From: Aaosphaeria pasadenensis
Taxonomy: Eukaryota; Ascomycota; Dothideomycetes; Pleosporales
Assembly (NCBI GenBank): GCA_022813625.1
Contig: JAKLMB010000001.1
Coordinates: forward strand, 806,001 to 870,000
DNA: 64,000 bases
Direction of reading: 5' to 3'
The notes below the pieces were generated by a model. It was given only the letters and a program-made list of their open reading frames with translations. It made no database searches and was not told the DNA's origin. The position numbers and the translations under genes are program-made. Shown here piece by piece: positions 11,835 through 23,190 of this stretch. The first letter of the stretch is position 1; every line of letters begins with the position of its first letter.

Positions 11835-12525
11835 AGATAGGTGGTGGTGGTGGTGGTGGATCGCTTTTGTTCTGGGGGTGGAAGAGGTATGCATGATATA
11901 TGGTGATGGGTGCATGTAGGATAGAATTAAAAGGTGGCTACGGTCTCCAAGTACTTAGGCGGAGAAGTTTTCTAGCCGGAGAGACTGTTACAATTAGCGT
12001 TATAGCAACATAGAGGCTTTAGATGATGAAGACAATTTTGACAGATCACATGGGCGCACACATCACCGGCGTCAAAAACCTTGGGAAGCCAGACCGTACA
12101 AGTAATTATATATTAGCTATTGTTCGCGACAGCATAATATCGTACGACATCCTCATACCCGCTCAGCTGGTAGCCTTTGGGTCCAGCTTGTAGCGCGAAC
12201 TCGTTACGCGTTATAATGAAATAGCAACATGCTTCTTTCGCCGGTACTAAATAATCTTGTAATCTGACGGCATACGGTAAGCTGCCGTAGCGTCTGATAT
12301 TGTCTGTAATCGAAGTGTAAGTAAAGTCTATGCTCGTTGGCAAGAATAGAATGTCCTCCAAGCGAGAAGCGAGTGAGTTGAACTGGGCGATGCAAAAGCC
12401 GCTGGTACGAAACTTTTGGGAAAACGTTTTATGATGTAGAGAAACGAAGTAAGCCGGAACTGGGGGGGGGATAAATAATCGGGGTCGTCCTACTGAGAGG
12501 CAGCTGTGCGGCCAGGTCAATCGAT
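11835..12525. other. Convergent intergenic region
   Basis: This 691-bp gap lies between the 3' ends of the AIG1-like gene (+) and the zinc-finger gene (-). A (GGT)n run follows the first stop (about 11841-11858). A 135-codon minus frame (12113-12520) ends about where the zinc-finger gene ends; its C-terminal half is mildly protein-like, but it has no recognisable domain or clear start, so I do not call it. Confidence 0.5.
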
Positions 12526-14051
12526 CTAGCCGGTAGATGGCGATGGCGAGGCGGTGAGGGTACGAGCGTCATCAACTTCCCCCTCAGTCTGTTGCTGATA
12601 AATGTTGTTCATGTATAGGTGGTTGTTGTATTGAAAAGTGTGCTGGTCCTGGCCTAGACCGTAGGTGAAAGCATGGAGAGGTAAGCCATTCGAAATGTGG
12701 GAGCCATGGCCATGGTGGTGCATGTCGTAGATTGGCTCCTGAAAGGATGGGGTGGCATTCTCTTTGTCCTCATTCTGGTAGAGCCCTCCATAGGCTTTGT
12801 AAGGAAATGTGGGAGCCGGAGAGGGTGACACCTGATGAGGGCGGAAACCAGCTGTGAGATATTCGAATCCCGCAGGCTGCCCGAAGGGCACTTCATCATC
12901 TTGGAAAACCTCAAAGGTGCGACGCTTTCGGGGTGCGAAGCCATCAACGGCATAGGCGGTATTGTTGCGGCCGTTATGCTGGCCTCGAGCAGGTAAGAAG
13001 CCTTGGGTGCGAGAGGCTTGACGCGGGCGGCGACTAGCATTGACATCCAGGTTTGCCAATGCTGGTCGTCTCGAAGCAGCTCTAGGACTCTTTCGAGGGA
13101 CTGGGTTGTCCTCCTCATCGTCATCAAACTCAGAACAGGACATCCTCCGCTGGCGTTTGAATGAGCCACGAGGAGTGAAGATCATCTCTGTTGGTTCGAC
13201 CCCCTGAGAATTTACTTCTAGCCGCTCAACTACCGAGCTGTCCTTCTTCTGGTTGCGTTTACGGCGCATCTCAGGAGTGGCAGAGTCAAAGATATTCATT
13301 CCTGGCCAGTAGACCCCCTTGAGTCTAGTGGACTCGCTGACAGCCATTGGGTCTTCTACAGAGACTTCAGGGGCGCTGAAAGGGTCTTCCATCACAACAG
13401 ACCCTCGTGCTGCGCGGACGAATCGTCCCCGAGTGCTCGGTTCCGAGTACTCGCTCGAGGTCTCGTAGTCTGGGGTTGTGTAGCTCTGCGAGGTAGAGCG
13501 GGAGTCCATAGCCCAGTATTGCATGCGAGGCACGTATGGGCGCTGTCGAAGAACTGGGCCAGTTTGTGAAGTGAGTGCTGGCACCACGGCAGCCTCATTT
13601 TGCGTGGCTACCAGCTGTTGTGGGGGTTGCTCATAAAGACGTGGATCGAGGAGGTCACCGACGGCGGCTTGGGAACGAGCGGACACTGGGGTGGGAGCTT
13701 CAAGTTTCGGTTGCATAGATGGGAACCTAGCTGTGACAAGATTGAGGTTAACCAAAAGTCTTCGATCAAAGCGAAGATCTTACTTGGAAGCCTCGATCGT
13801 GCCCTCCGCTTGTTGTCCTTCTGCACCATCCGCTCCGACATCAGCTCCTCGACATTCCATTCGGCATACCAGCGATCGTAGGCCTCTAGCATCTGGCGAG
13901 ACTCCTCCTCACAGGCTGCACGGAGTCTGACTTTGTAATGATTGGCCAGGTGTGCCTTGCTTGAAATGTGAGTAAGCAGATGAGATACATCGCTGAAATT
14001 GGGTTTCTTTGGGCAGATGTTGCAGTGAAGAGGTATGCTGTTAGCCGCCAT
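12526..14051 (-). CDS. U1-like C2H2 zinc-finger protein of unknown function
   Basis: Exons on the minus strand are 14051-13784 and 13730-12526, joined by a 53-nt phase-1 intron, giving 490 aa. The N-terminus carries a zinc finger (C10, C13, H28, H34; C-x2-C-x14-H-x5-H) of the U1/matrin type often seen in RNA-binding or chromatin-associated proteins. A charged helix (EEESRQMLEAYDRWYAEWN) follows. The remaining ~400 residues are disordered, with basic patches and phosphorylation-like Ser/Pro sites, a KRQRR run and an acidic DDDEED run. The C-terminus is rich in His, Gln and Asn. A nuclear location is likely, but no function can be assigned. Confidence 0.82.
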
Positions 14052-14818
14052 TGCGACTTGGAGTCCGTGGTAGGGACTGTGATGAGACGGAAAATGAAGG
14101 TGAAAGTGCTACGCAGTCGTCGTTGAGTGAAGGGAGTGAAAGGAGCGTGTTGGTAGTGAAGAAGGAGAAAGGCGGCGGGACCAGCAGATAAGTTTCGAGC
14201 TACTGCCATGCCCCTCACGACATTGTTGATGAAAGACAGGACAATTGGAAAGAACAAATTTGATTGTTAAAGAGGAAAGACAAGAAAGAAGTTCTCTACT
14301 TGAAGGAAGAGCATTTTATGATGTGCGGGATTGGGTAGGCCAGCCACGTGGGACAGGCTGGGCATCTACAAACCACACAGACTATTCGCTCCCCTCAGAC
14401 TTTGTATTTGACAACCCATCAATGAGGGCTAAATTAATGTTTGGCATAATAGCGTTAGTGATAGTGATGAACTAGCTCTTGGAAATGTAATAACAACTGT
14501 CCAGTACCCAGAGGCTTCAAATCTTAAGGTGATCGAGGAATTGGTACCAAGTACCTAGGTATTTATACCTCTGGTCGATGGCCTACGAGCGGGTTCACAT
14601 AACCTTACGGGAGCATTTATATCTGTATGCTATGCGAGATGGTAATATCCAACAGTTGTAAGACTGTGTTGTAACCAATTATGTTTGTGTGTGCCAGAAT
14701 AATAAACTCTGCCTACCATGTGCCTACTTGCCCAAACATCTCCGAGTTACTTCACGAGGCATACAACTGAAATATCGCGTCAGCCAAGAATCATTGACGA
14801 GTATTATCTTTACACTTA
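14052..14818. other. Intergenic region, no supported gene
   Basis: This 767-bp AT-rich gap covers the promoter of the zinc-finger gene and the 3' flank of BET2. A CACGTG lies at 14345-14350. The short frames (for example 14245-14475) are not protein-like. Confidence 0.55.
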
Positions 14819-16012
14819 CTAAGTGGGATCGACCTCAGCAAGCCCGGGGTACTTGAGGAGGCTCAGACCAGCGATGCCGAAGACGGTATGAAACACATCT
14901 ACCATGTCGCCCGGGCGATCCGCAAGGCCGCCCAGTTCGGGATCCTACATCGGTCAGGTATAGAACATGATCGGTACGTGGCAGCGGGGCGTACCTGACA
15001 CTGTAAGATGAATTCTGTTAATTTCCGGCCATCGATCCAATGCAGCCTTTTGAGGTTGGCGAGGCTGCTCATCACCCACCAACTGTAGCAGACATCCTCT
15101 TTCTTCTCAGGTCTGCCATTGAGGCCACCGTTTTTCAATTGTCTCTCGCTGAGCCATGCTCCAAGCTTGTCATGGTCTACTAGATCCAATCTTCCAGCAA
15201 TGGTCAAAGCACTCACACACGTGAATATCTGACCCGAGTGAGACTCGGCTCCTGGGCTTGTACCATATCCACCATCGAAATTGGCGCATGACTGGATGTG
15301 TTCGACAGCTTTGTCGACGTTGACTAGATGAAGTAGCTTCATGAGCGATAGTGCATTCAGTGCACCATAGAGGAATCGTGTGTCTCGCTCTCCCCACTCG
15401 TCGCCAGCAAATGTACCGGTTTCTGGATCCTGCAAGCCTGCAATGACTGTAGATTATGAGCATTGAGAAATATAAACAAAGGCGCTCTGGAAGCCAACGC
15501 ACACTGTCCGATCTTTTGGCGACCACCCGGGACGCGCCTGTCCAGCTCATCGAAAGCATCCAGAGTGGCGAGGATCTGTACACCGCTGACAGTGTAGAGC
15601 ATATGCGCATCATGGCCTGGTGCAGCACCGAAACCCCCGTTATCATGCAAGCACGAGAGCACAAACTCCAAGACCTCATCGCGTGGTAGAGCATCCGGAT
15701 GTCCTAGAAGATGGAGGGCGGTGAGTCCCCAGTACAAACCATTTAGACGTAGGTGTTCGGTGAGCCAGTACTCGAGCTCGTCTTTACGCTGTATGTGGGT
15801 CAGTGGGGGGTTTGATGGTACTGTTTCGAAACTATGCAACGTTTTGGGTATGCATGCGGAGAAGAAGATGCGCAGAGGAAAGAACTCAGATCTCAAGGCG
15901 AACGCACGGTGTCGAGGCTCTGAATGTAGCGAACATGCTTATCGACGAACAGACGCATTTCGACGGGCATGTCGGACATGCCACCACGACCGGGACCAGA
16001 GACGAGCGCCAT
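14819..16012 (-). CDS. BET2: Geranylgeranyltransferase type II (Rab GGTase) beta subunit
   Basis: Four minus-strand exons (16012-15908, 15788-15503, 15446-14995, 14944-14819) give 322 aa. With the alpha subunit (BET4) and Rab escort protein it attaches geranylgeranyl groups to C-terminal cysteines of Rab/Ypt GTPases. Prenyltransferase repeats are plain: RKDELEYWLTEHLRLNGLYW, DNGGFGAAPGHDAHMLYTVS, CANFDGGYGTSPGAESHSGQ, LKNGGLNGRPEKKEDVCYSW and DPELGGLADRPGDMVDVFHT. The last two carry the zinc-ligand Asp, Cys and His expected of the family. ATG 16012 gives a short lead before FVDKHVRYIQSLDT; internal ATGs at 15979 and 15970 are alternatives. Confidence 0.93.
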
Positions 16013-19000
16013 GGTATGAAAGGGCGATACGCGAGTAGGGAAGGTATCTCGCAGGACTAGGACCACCGTTGCCTTTGCCGCTGCCACCGGAGCGGTAAAG
16101 TGCGGTAGAGCTGGGTTTCGTCAGGAGGAAAATGGGGTTTGGGTTGATTGAGGTGACGGAGAATATAATTCAGGACCTGGACATTGTGAAACGCGATCTC
16201 ACGAGAAGTCTTGGCATAAAGCATATGTGCACGGACTACAGGCGAGGCGCCGAAGGGTCTCACTCTCTCAACCGTTAAGCCTACGAGCATGCATACAGTA
16301 ATACTCCACTCCGTCCACAGTCAACGTTGATTATTACACAGTCAGGTGCAGAATAAGGAACCGGTGATTTTCCGCCCTTATCAAGTTGGTCGAGATGTGT
16401 GTGCAGGTGTTGGTGGCAGAGGAGACAGCCCTCGGAACGGGAAACAGTAGCCAGCAACCACAGTCGATCAGTTTCCTTATATTAAGTTTTGGCTGCACGC
16501 TAGGAGACAATCTCTCGCAAGTTTGCAACAGGAAAAGCATCAGTAATTAATCGATAATCGCCAAATAGCTGTTAAATTAGCTATCAATTGTTAGTGATTA
16601 AACCTGGGCCAACTTCGTATAGATACCAGCGAGGTTGAAGCACCAGACCACCCCGAGTTGCCGCTGATGCACCATTGCCTAGATGAAGTGTACGGAGTGC
16701 ATGGATAGACGATGCCTGGATATACAGCGATACTGAGAAGTTGGTGGAAAGGGAGGGTTTGTGGTTGCTCTTCGTAGATTATTATGAAAACCTCCGGGAG
16801 ATACGGAGTACATCAGGATTCAGTGGCTTTGGGCGCTGGAACAAATAACGGCCAGGAAGCGTATAAGACGTCAGCGTCGGCGTGAGTTGAGCCTCGAGCG
16901 CTGGGCTTAAGCTGCTTCCAGCGGCAAAGGGAAATCTTCGCCAGCAAAAAATAGTCGGGAAAGTTCTGCTCTGCCCTGTGACCTTGGAATTGACATTTGT
17001 ACCCGAGGTCTCTTTCGAGGGCGCCGAACTACAAGTACACACTCGTAAGGTGTAATTAATAATAGCCGCCGTACTTTAGTTACCTAGGTACAAGTGGTGT
17101 GTTGGAGTATGGAGTACAGTGTACTCTGAACAACATCTTTGCTCAGGCCATGCAGGTCATTCTTCCATGAAGCCTTTGATAAACTGTCTTTTGTATGTGA
17201 GTACTGGAACCACATGTGCTTCTGTCTTGTTTGCTGTACTGCATGACACTCCCTGTTCGGAGATTGGTAATTACTTGATTTCTCGTACCTGATACATTGT
17301 TGTACCTGTGCCTGTGCCTGTGCCTGTACCTGTACCAGCGTATCTGTACCTGTACCTGTATCCGTGCCTGTACCTGTGCTTTTCTACCTGTACCCCTGGG
17401 CCCAAGCGTCCCGCAACTGACACCGATGATATGAATCATCAAGCATTATCGCCGTTGGAGAGGAGAGGTCAGACATCCTATCCAATCCCTACTCCCTACA
17501 TTAAAATACTAATACAGTAGTTGATATCTATTATTCCTACCTCAAAGAGAGGACCCAGAAACCGTTCGTCTCGTTGGGTTTGAGGTCCTATCCCTATCCT
17601 TGTCCCTGTCCCTTATTGCCCCCTATCTCGCACTAACTAAACCCTAATTGATTCTCTCCGGCCTCTCCATCTCTATAGTTAGGTAGTTATCTTGGTAATT
17701 AATTCAAAGTCTACTTCTAGTGTGTATACAGAGTACACATACGCAAGCCTCCCGTGGTAACTACTTGTAGTCTTGTACTGTGTACAGAGAGATACCTTCT
17801 ACTGAGTCTCCTCCATATCCATATCCATATCACACACCGGGTACAAACAGATACTCTCCAGCCTATTTACTCCGTACTTCTCTGTGATATTAAACCAACT
17901 AATAATTACCTAGACTACTGGTCTGGCGTACTTGACGTATTGTTGAGTGTGTGCATACGCTGTTGTACGCGTTTGCGGCCTTGCACGACTGCGCTACATT
18001 CTCTCCTCCCTCTTTCTCTCTCCTTCCACCCCCACCGCCATTCTCTCCACACGCACACAAACTCAATCACATACACTCACACACACACCTCACACAAACT
18101 CACCCACACAATCACACAAAACACTCGGAGTAAGTACACACTGCATTTTTTATTGCTGCCTTCATCGTTTCGAAACCTATCCTTCACTACACCATCAACT
18201 ACCTGCAACGTGCCGCTCGCAACAAGCACGCGCTCCTCTTCCTGGCCCACGGCTACCTACACAGTAACTACCGTCGGTACATATCCTAAGGTCCTACCAA
18301 CAACAACAACCTACCACTACTCGTACCTACAATTACAGTAATAACAATAACATACGCCCGCCGCTTGTTCCTCCGTCGCGGGCCAACTAACGCACCTCCT
18401 GTAAACAGGTCCACTTGCACTCGCGTAGACCCCGAAAATAGCACAGCGGCACGTCAGCCAGAGCCAGCACCAACCATCATATTGATTCATACACCAGGAG
18501 AACATCCTCTCCCGCTGCTCCGTTCTCTCCTCTCGTCCCGAACAGCCCACCGCCACGGTCAAGCCTCTTTGTCCCTCCCTCCCCTACTACCTCCCTACCT
18601 ACCTCCCTCCCTCCGCAACCGTTGGCGACCCCTTGCCCAGGCCGACACTGGTAAGTGTTGCTCAACGACATCGTTGAGATGCCCCTCCCTCCTTTGTTTC
18701 GGCATCGTGGCAGATTCAATGTTGTACAACATCCTCCATTCTACCATCTCTTTCTCCACTTCACCACCTCGCACAACAAGGCTAATGCCATTGCAAGCAT
18801 AGATATCGATCCGTTGCCATCCTCGCCCTCATCCTCGCCACCCATCGAACGTAAGCACAACCCAGGAAAAGCCGGGCATACTCGTGGATTTTGTTAGATA
18901 CTGGGGGCGGTAAGCGGTAGCACTGCCCTACCGTCGAATCCCGCAGCGGACTCTCGCATATCGTAGATCTATTCATCTACTTGCTGCGCATTATAAGCAG

Positions 19001-19297
19001 AATCAGATCGACTATATTCGGCCACATATCTGTGGGCGCCTGCAGACCTTCTTGCGCAAGGAATAACTTCATCTGCCATACGGTTCGTACTACCCAACCC
19101 TGTCCCCCACACGTCACCGCCTCCCCTTCGACGAGCCGGCCTCAGCAATATTGCCAGTTCATGCATACACAAGAGCAAGTGGAGGCCGGATCTTTCTCTG
19201 CGCGTTTCCGTCAAGTTCTTCGCAACACATGGCCAACGCTGGGATCAATCTACGTCTCTCGAGACCGACCATCGAACGCTGTGTATTGGCTAACAAG
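16013..19297. other. Long repeat-rich intergenic/leader region
   Basis: This 3.3-kb gap lies between the start of BET2 (-) and the RhoGAP gene (+). Long stretches are pyrimidine- and CA-rich with short repeats (17301-17398; 17816-17833; 18055-18115). Consensus donors GTAAGT at 18130, GTAAGT at 18651 and GTAAGC at 18851 suggest that the right-hand 1.2 kb is a spliced leader of the RhoGAP transcript and may hold small upstream coding exons. No independent gene can be supported. Confidence 0.5.
17301..17398 (+). repeat. CCTGTR hexanucleotide tandem repeat
   Basis: About 98 bp made of imperfect copies of CCTGTG/CCTGTA, interrupted by short variants (CAGCGTAT, TCCGTG, TTTTCT). It translates into Pro-Val and Tyr-Leu runs that produce spurious open frames in both directions. 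It lies in a gap with no supported gene. Confidence 0.9.
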
Positions 19298-21876
19298 ATG
19301 AGCGAGCAGACCCCCAGCATTCGAACACACCCCATCGACCGGTTTATCACGAGCAACCCGCCCAATGTTATAGACTCACACGCATCCACATCGCCTATAT
19401 CGTATCTTTCGCGGTCACAGTTGGAAGCTGAGCCACATCAGCCTGTCCGTCGCAGCGAGGCTCGTCTGCTACCCAATATAATCGAGGTATTTCGCCCAGT
19501 ACACACACGATACACACCAATCAGAAGGGGGTCAAGCACTTGGCTGCTTCATGATACAGCAGAGCTAAGATTCTATTAGCCTTGGGCGCCGCCGCGGAAA
19601 TCTTTAAGGAAGATGCCCAAGTCGTCAACTCTGTCGCTCGCGATGCGAACGAAGGGGGGCAAGGACAATGTCACATCGCCTCTGAGCCCTCGTAGTCCAG
19701 GCTCCCCTAACGCCGTGTATGGTGCCGACTCGGAGAACTCGGTGACTCCCACCGCAGCGTACCACAACGAAGTTCCAGCATCGCCCGCGTCACCGAAACT
19801 ACGGAAGGACTCCAAGAGCATATTCTCCAACTTTGGAGCAACGAAATCTTCGACACGAGTTGCTGCATCTCCAGATAATTCAATCCGACAAGTGTCTGAA
19901 CAGGATGGCCGAGGCACAATCTACACAAACGGCAAGCAAGGTGGATCTACACCAGAATTGACCCGTCCTATCCAGACCTCCAATTCTGAAGGTAATAATG
20001 ATTTGGTGCTACAATGGCGGGAGAAGATGCTAAGTGAGTCAGACCATCGCCCGGACAATGCAGACACGGCACCGCGATCCAACAGTGGGTCTGGAAGATC
20101 TCACGACACGCCCGATCGAAATCAAGACTCAACCAACCGGACTACCACAAAACCAAAGAAACAAGGCGTGCTCACGAGATCCAAATCGATCAAAGTCGAA
20201 GAGACTGCGAGCTCACGCGCTAAACTCAAGGCCAATCCTCCAAAGATCTCTCCCGATCCTGGAAACTGGAGGAATCCCGACGATTCCCTACCATTGAAAA
20301 CTGCACCTCTAGAGAAAGGCCAGTCATGGCGCCAAAACATCGCATTCGGAAAACTCAGGACTCACTCCGCCGACCGCCATGAGGGCTCTCGCGACGAAGA
20401 TGTCCCCGTACGCAAGGAAAGGGCAGAACAAAGCTCCTTGGCCTCAAACTCCATGGCCTCACATTCGATGGCCTCCAACTCGTATAACGAGAGTAGGGGT
20501 GCAACGTTAATGTCAAGTCTTGGTTCAGGTGCGAGGAAGATGGGCGAGAAAATGGAGACGGCGCGCAAGGGAATGTTTGGAAAGCTGGGACGCAGCTCCA
20601 GCAATCACGAGAGAGAGCCTCAAATTCCGAAGGAGCCATACCAGTTCAAAATCATACACCAGCCTTTAGTTGAGCAGACTAGGTTGACAAGAATCTCCAA
20701 CCGTTTGGAGAGCTCCAGAGACAAGACTGAATTCTGGATGCCAGCACTGCCCTGGCGCTGTATAGAGTAAGTGCCTTGCGGATTCTATACCGGATCGTAT
20801 TGACAAGTTTCTAGTTACCTGAACATGAGGGGCTGCGAAGAAGAAGGACTCTATCGAGTACCAGGAGCTGCCCACACGGTCAAATATTATGAGCAGAAAT
20901 TCGATCAAGGTACGTGGCGTATCCTGCCATCCCATCTTAATGCACCCCTTATTGACATACCGTAGACCGTGACATCGACTTGATTAGTGACGACAATCTC
21001 AACGACCCGAATGTCATTGGCTCGCTCTTCAAGAATTGGCTACGACAACTTCCTGATGATATCTTCCCGAAGGCGACGCAAGCCAGGATTCAGCAAGAAT
21101 GTCAGGGAGCCAAGACTACACCTCAGATGTTGAAGGACGAGCTGTCGAAACTGCCCCCCTTCAATTACTATCTGCTGTTCGCAATCACTTGCCACATCAG
21201 TCTTCTTCATTCTTGTTCGGAATTCAACAAAATGAACTACAACAACCTCTGTATCTGTTTCCAACCAGCTATCAAGATCGACGCTTTCTGTTTCCAATTC
21301 CTCATTCTGGACTGGAGAAATTGCTGGCAGGGTTGCTGGACCGAAAAGGAGTTCCTCGACGAGGAAGTGAGATTGCTAGAAGTTGCCCAGTTGCAAGCTG
21401 AAGCACAAGCACAGGCGCAGGCGCAGGCGCAGGCCGTGCATCCTCCTTCACGAAATGGGCACACGCCTGCAAAGGCTAAGGGCTCTCACCTTGGTGACGC
21501 ATTCAAGAAATCAGGCCGAAGCGATTCAAAGGATCGGTCTAAAGGATCGACTCGTGGAGTCTCGGCAGACCGAAGCATTGCCTCTTCGGGCCGTGCTACT
21601 CCTCCTGAGAAGTCAAGCAGCTCGAGGCGAGGAGTTCCATCTCGTGAGCCTTCGACAGATCGAGCCATTTCCTCGTCGCATAGTCGCGATGTGGCTGTTG
21701 ATACGCGGGCAACGCCCCGACGCGCTCCCACCGCGACGCTGGGCCCTGAGATCGCGGTCGATGACGATGAAAGCGCTACACCCACCCAAGCCCAGCATGA
21801 TCGGGCTGAGTCTGAAACGCAGTTTCGACTGGATCTCAACCATCCTCCCAGCTCGCCGTTCTCCATAAAGTTCTGA
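19298..21876 (+). CDS. RhoGAP-domain protein
   Basis: Proposed exons 19298-19486, 19580-20766, 20815-20909 and 20966-21876 give 793 aa. The last three are firm: splicing restores the RhoGAP block DYLNMRGCEEEGLYRVPGA with the arginine finger at R473, then FKNWLRQLPDDIFPKATQA, MLKDELSKLPPFNYYLLFA and KMNYNNLCICFQPAIKIDA. Such proteins speed GTP hydrolysis by Rho/Cdc42 GTPases in polarity and wall growth. Residues before the domain are Ser-rich and disordered; after it comes an (AQ)n tract and a Ser/Arg tail. The first exon is less sure: its intron (19487-19579) removes the only in-frame stop, TAG at 19577. The minimal alternative start is ATG 19613, and exons further upstream are possible. Confidence 0.85.
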
Positions 21877-23190
21877 TGATAGCTGGTTTGACCAACCAGT
21901 AGGAGCGATGTACTAATAGTGAACGTACTTCATCTGGCGGTGGCTTTTTTTCTCTGCTTATTGCTCAAAAGGATCTGGATTTGCATGTTTCTTAAATGGC
22001 CGTTGGCGCGACGTCACGATACCCGTTCGGATTTTGTACGATCGCGCCAACCGCCTTTGCTCTGTTTCAATTTCGTATTACAGTACCAGCGGCGGAGTTC
22101 TGGCGAGATATCTTTGCATATTCTGCGCTCTGGCATTGGGTTTCGGGGCTGGGAATGGATGTTCGGTAGGTATAGCACTCTGTGAGTTGACTTCGGGCAG
22201 TTGGAGGCCAGTCGGAGGCCTATTGTACGATAATATAATTGGTACGGATGATTAAGAATTTGATGGACGAGTGAGTGGAGAAACGCTAGTGTGCTTATAT
22301 CTAGGTACCAAGGTTTCTGCCGTCTTGCTTAAACTTCTGAACGTAACCTTTGAATCGTTGTGAGGCTCCGCGTGATCGTGATGATCGTGGCGGTGGTGGT
22401 GATGTTGGACCGTGTAAACTGGCTCGACATATCCCAGCAATATTGGCCCGTTCCAGATTGCGTTAACTCCCGTAATTTGTCTCTTGAAACGATCGAACAG
22501 GAGCACATCAGGTTTTCATTTGGCCTGCCAACCTATGCATCAATTACCTACACCGTATTTAGGAAACTGTTGAATGTGTGGAGTATGCGAGAAAAAGCCG
22601 CGCACAGAGGCACATCAAGGGGAATTGTCCAATCGAATGAAATGACCAACACACGGCGGCCACCATGGAACAGGTGCATAATCAATACGCCAGGCCTGTT
22701 GTATTCGTAGCGTTGTAGGCTTGTAACCATAGCAGCAGCCCGTTCGAGGTCTGGCGGTGGGACGTTCGACTCGCGGGGCGTCTCGACTCGCTTGGCTTAG
22801 GCGGCTAGTACACGGCTAGTATGAGTAGGAGGAATGACGTAGCGCGGGAAATGGAAAATCCCACCTGTTCCTTGCCGATCTCACACGTCTCACCAAAGCT
22901 CTTGCACCGCTGGCTTCTTTTCAATAAACAACATCGTGGCGGGCAATTGCTCCCTCATTCCTTTTCTTCACTTGTCCATACTCTCTGCCTTTTTGACTTG
23001 ACGCTGTCCATCGTTTCTCTCAAAAGTAAACTTTGCAATACCTCCATACCTCACACCTCATCCGCGCCTCTATCCTAAACCATCGCTATTACTACCAGCT
23101 TACTGCGTGAAAATCTCGTCGCATTGTTTACTTTGAGGCCGATCTGCCATATTCACACATCCTACCCGCCTCTCAATTCATCTCACGAAC
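21877..23190. other. Intergenic region upstream of GDB1
   Basis: This 1.3-kb gap holds the 3' flank of the RhoGAP gene and the GDB1 promoter and leader. The last ~250 bp are pyrimidine-rich, as in fungal promoters. No coding stretch is convincing. Confidence 0.55.

Noticed and set aside
12113..12520. 135-codon minus frame behind the zinc-finger gene
   Set aside because: Partly protein-like but without domain, clean start or a splice that would join it to the upstream gene; may be 3' untranslated sequence.
17301..17600. Repeats considered as a CRISPR array
   Set aside because: Units are contiguous short hexamers without spacers, and the DNA is eukaryotic.
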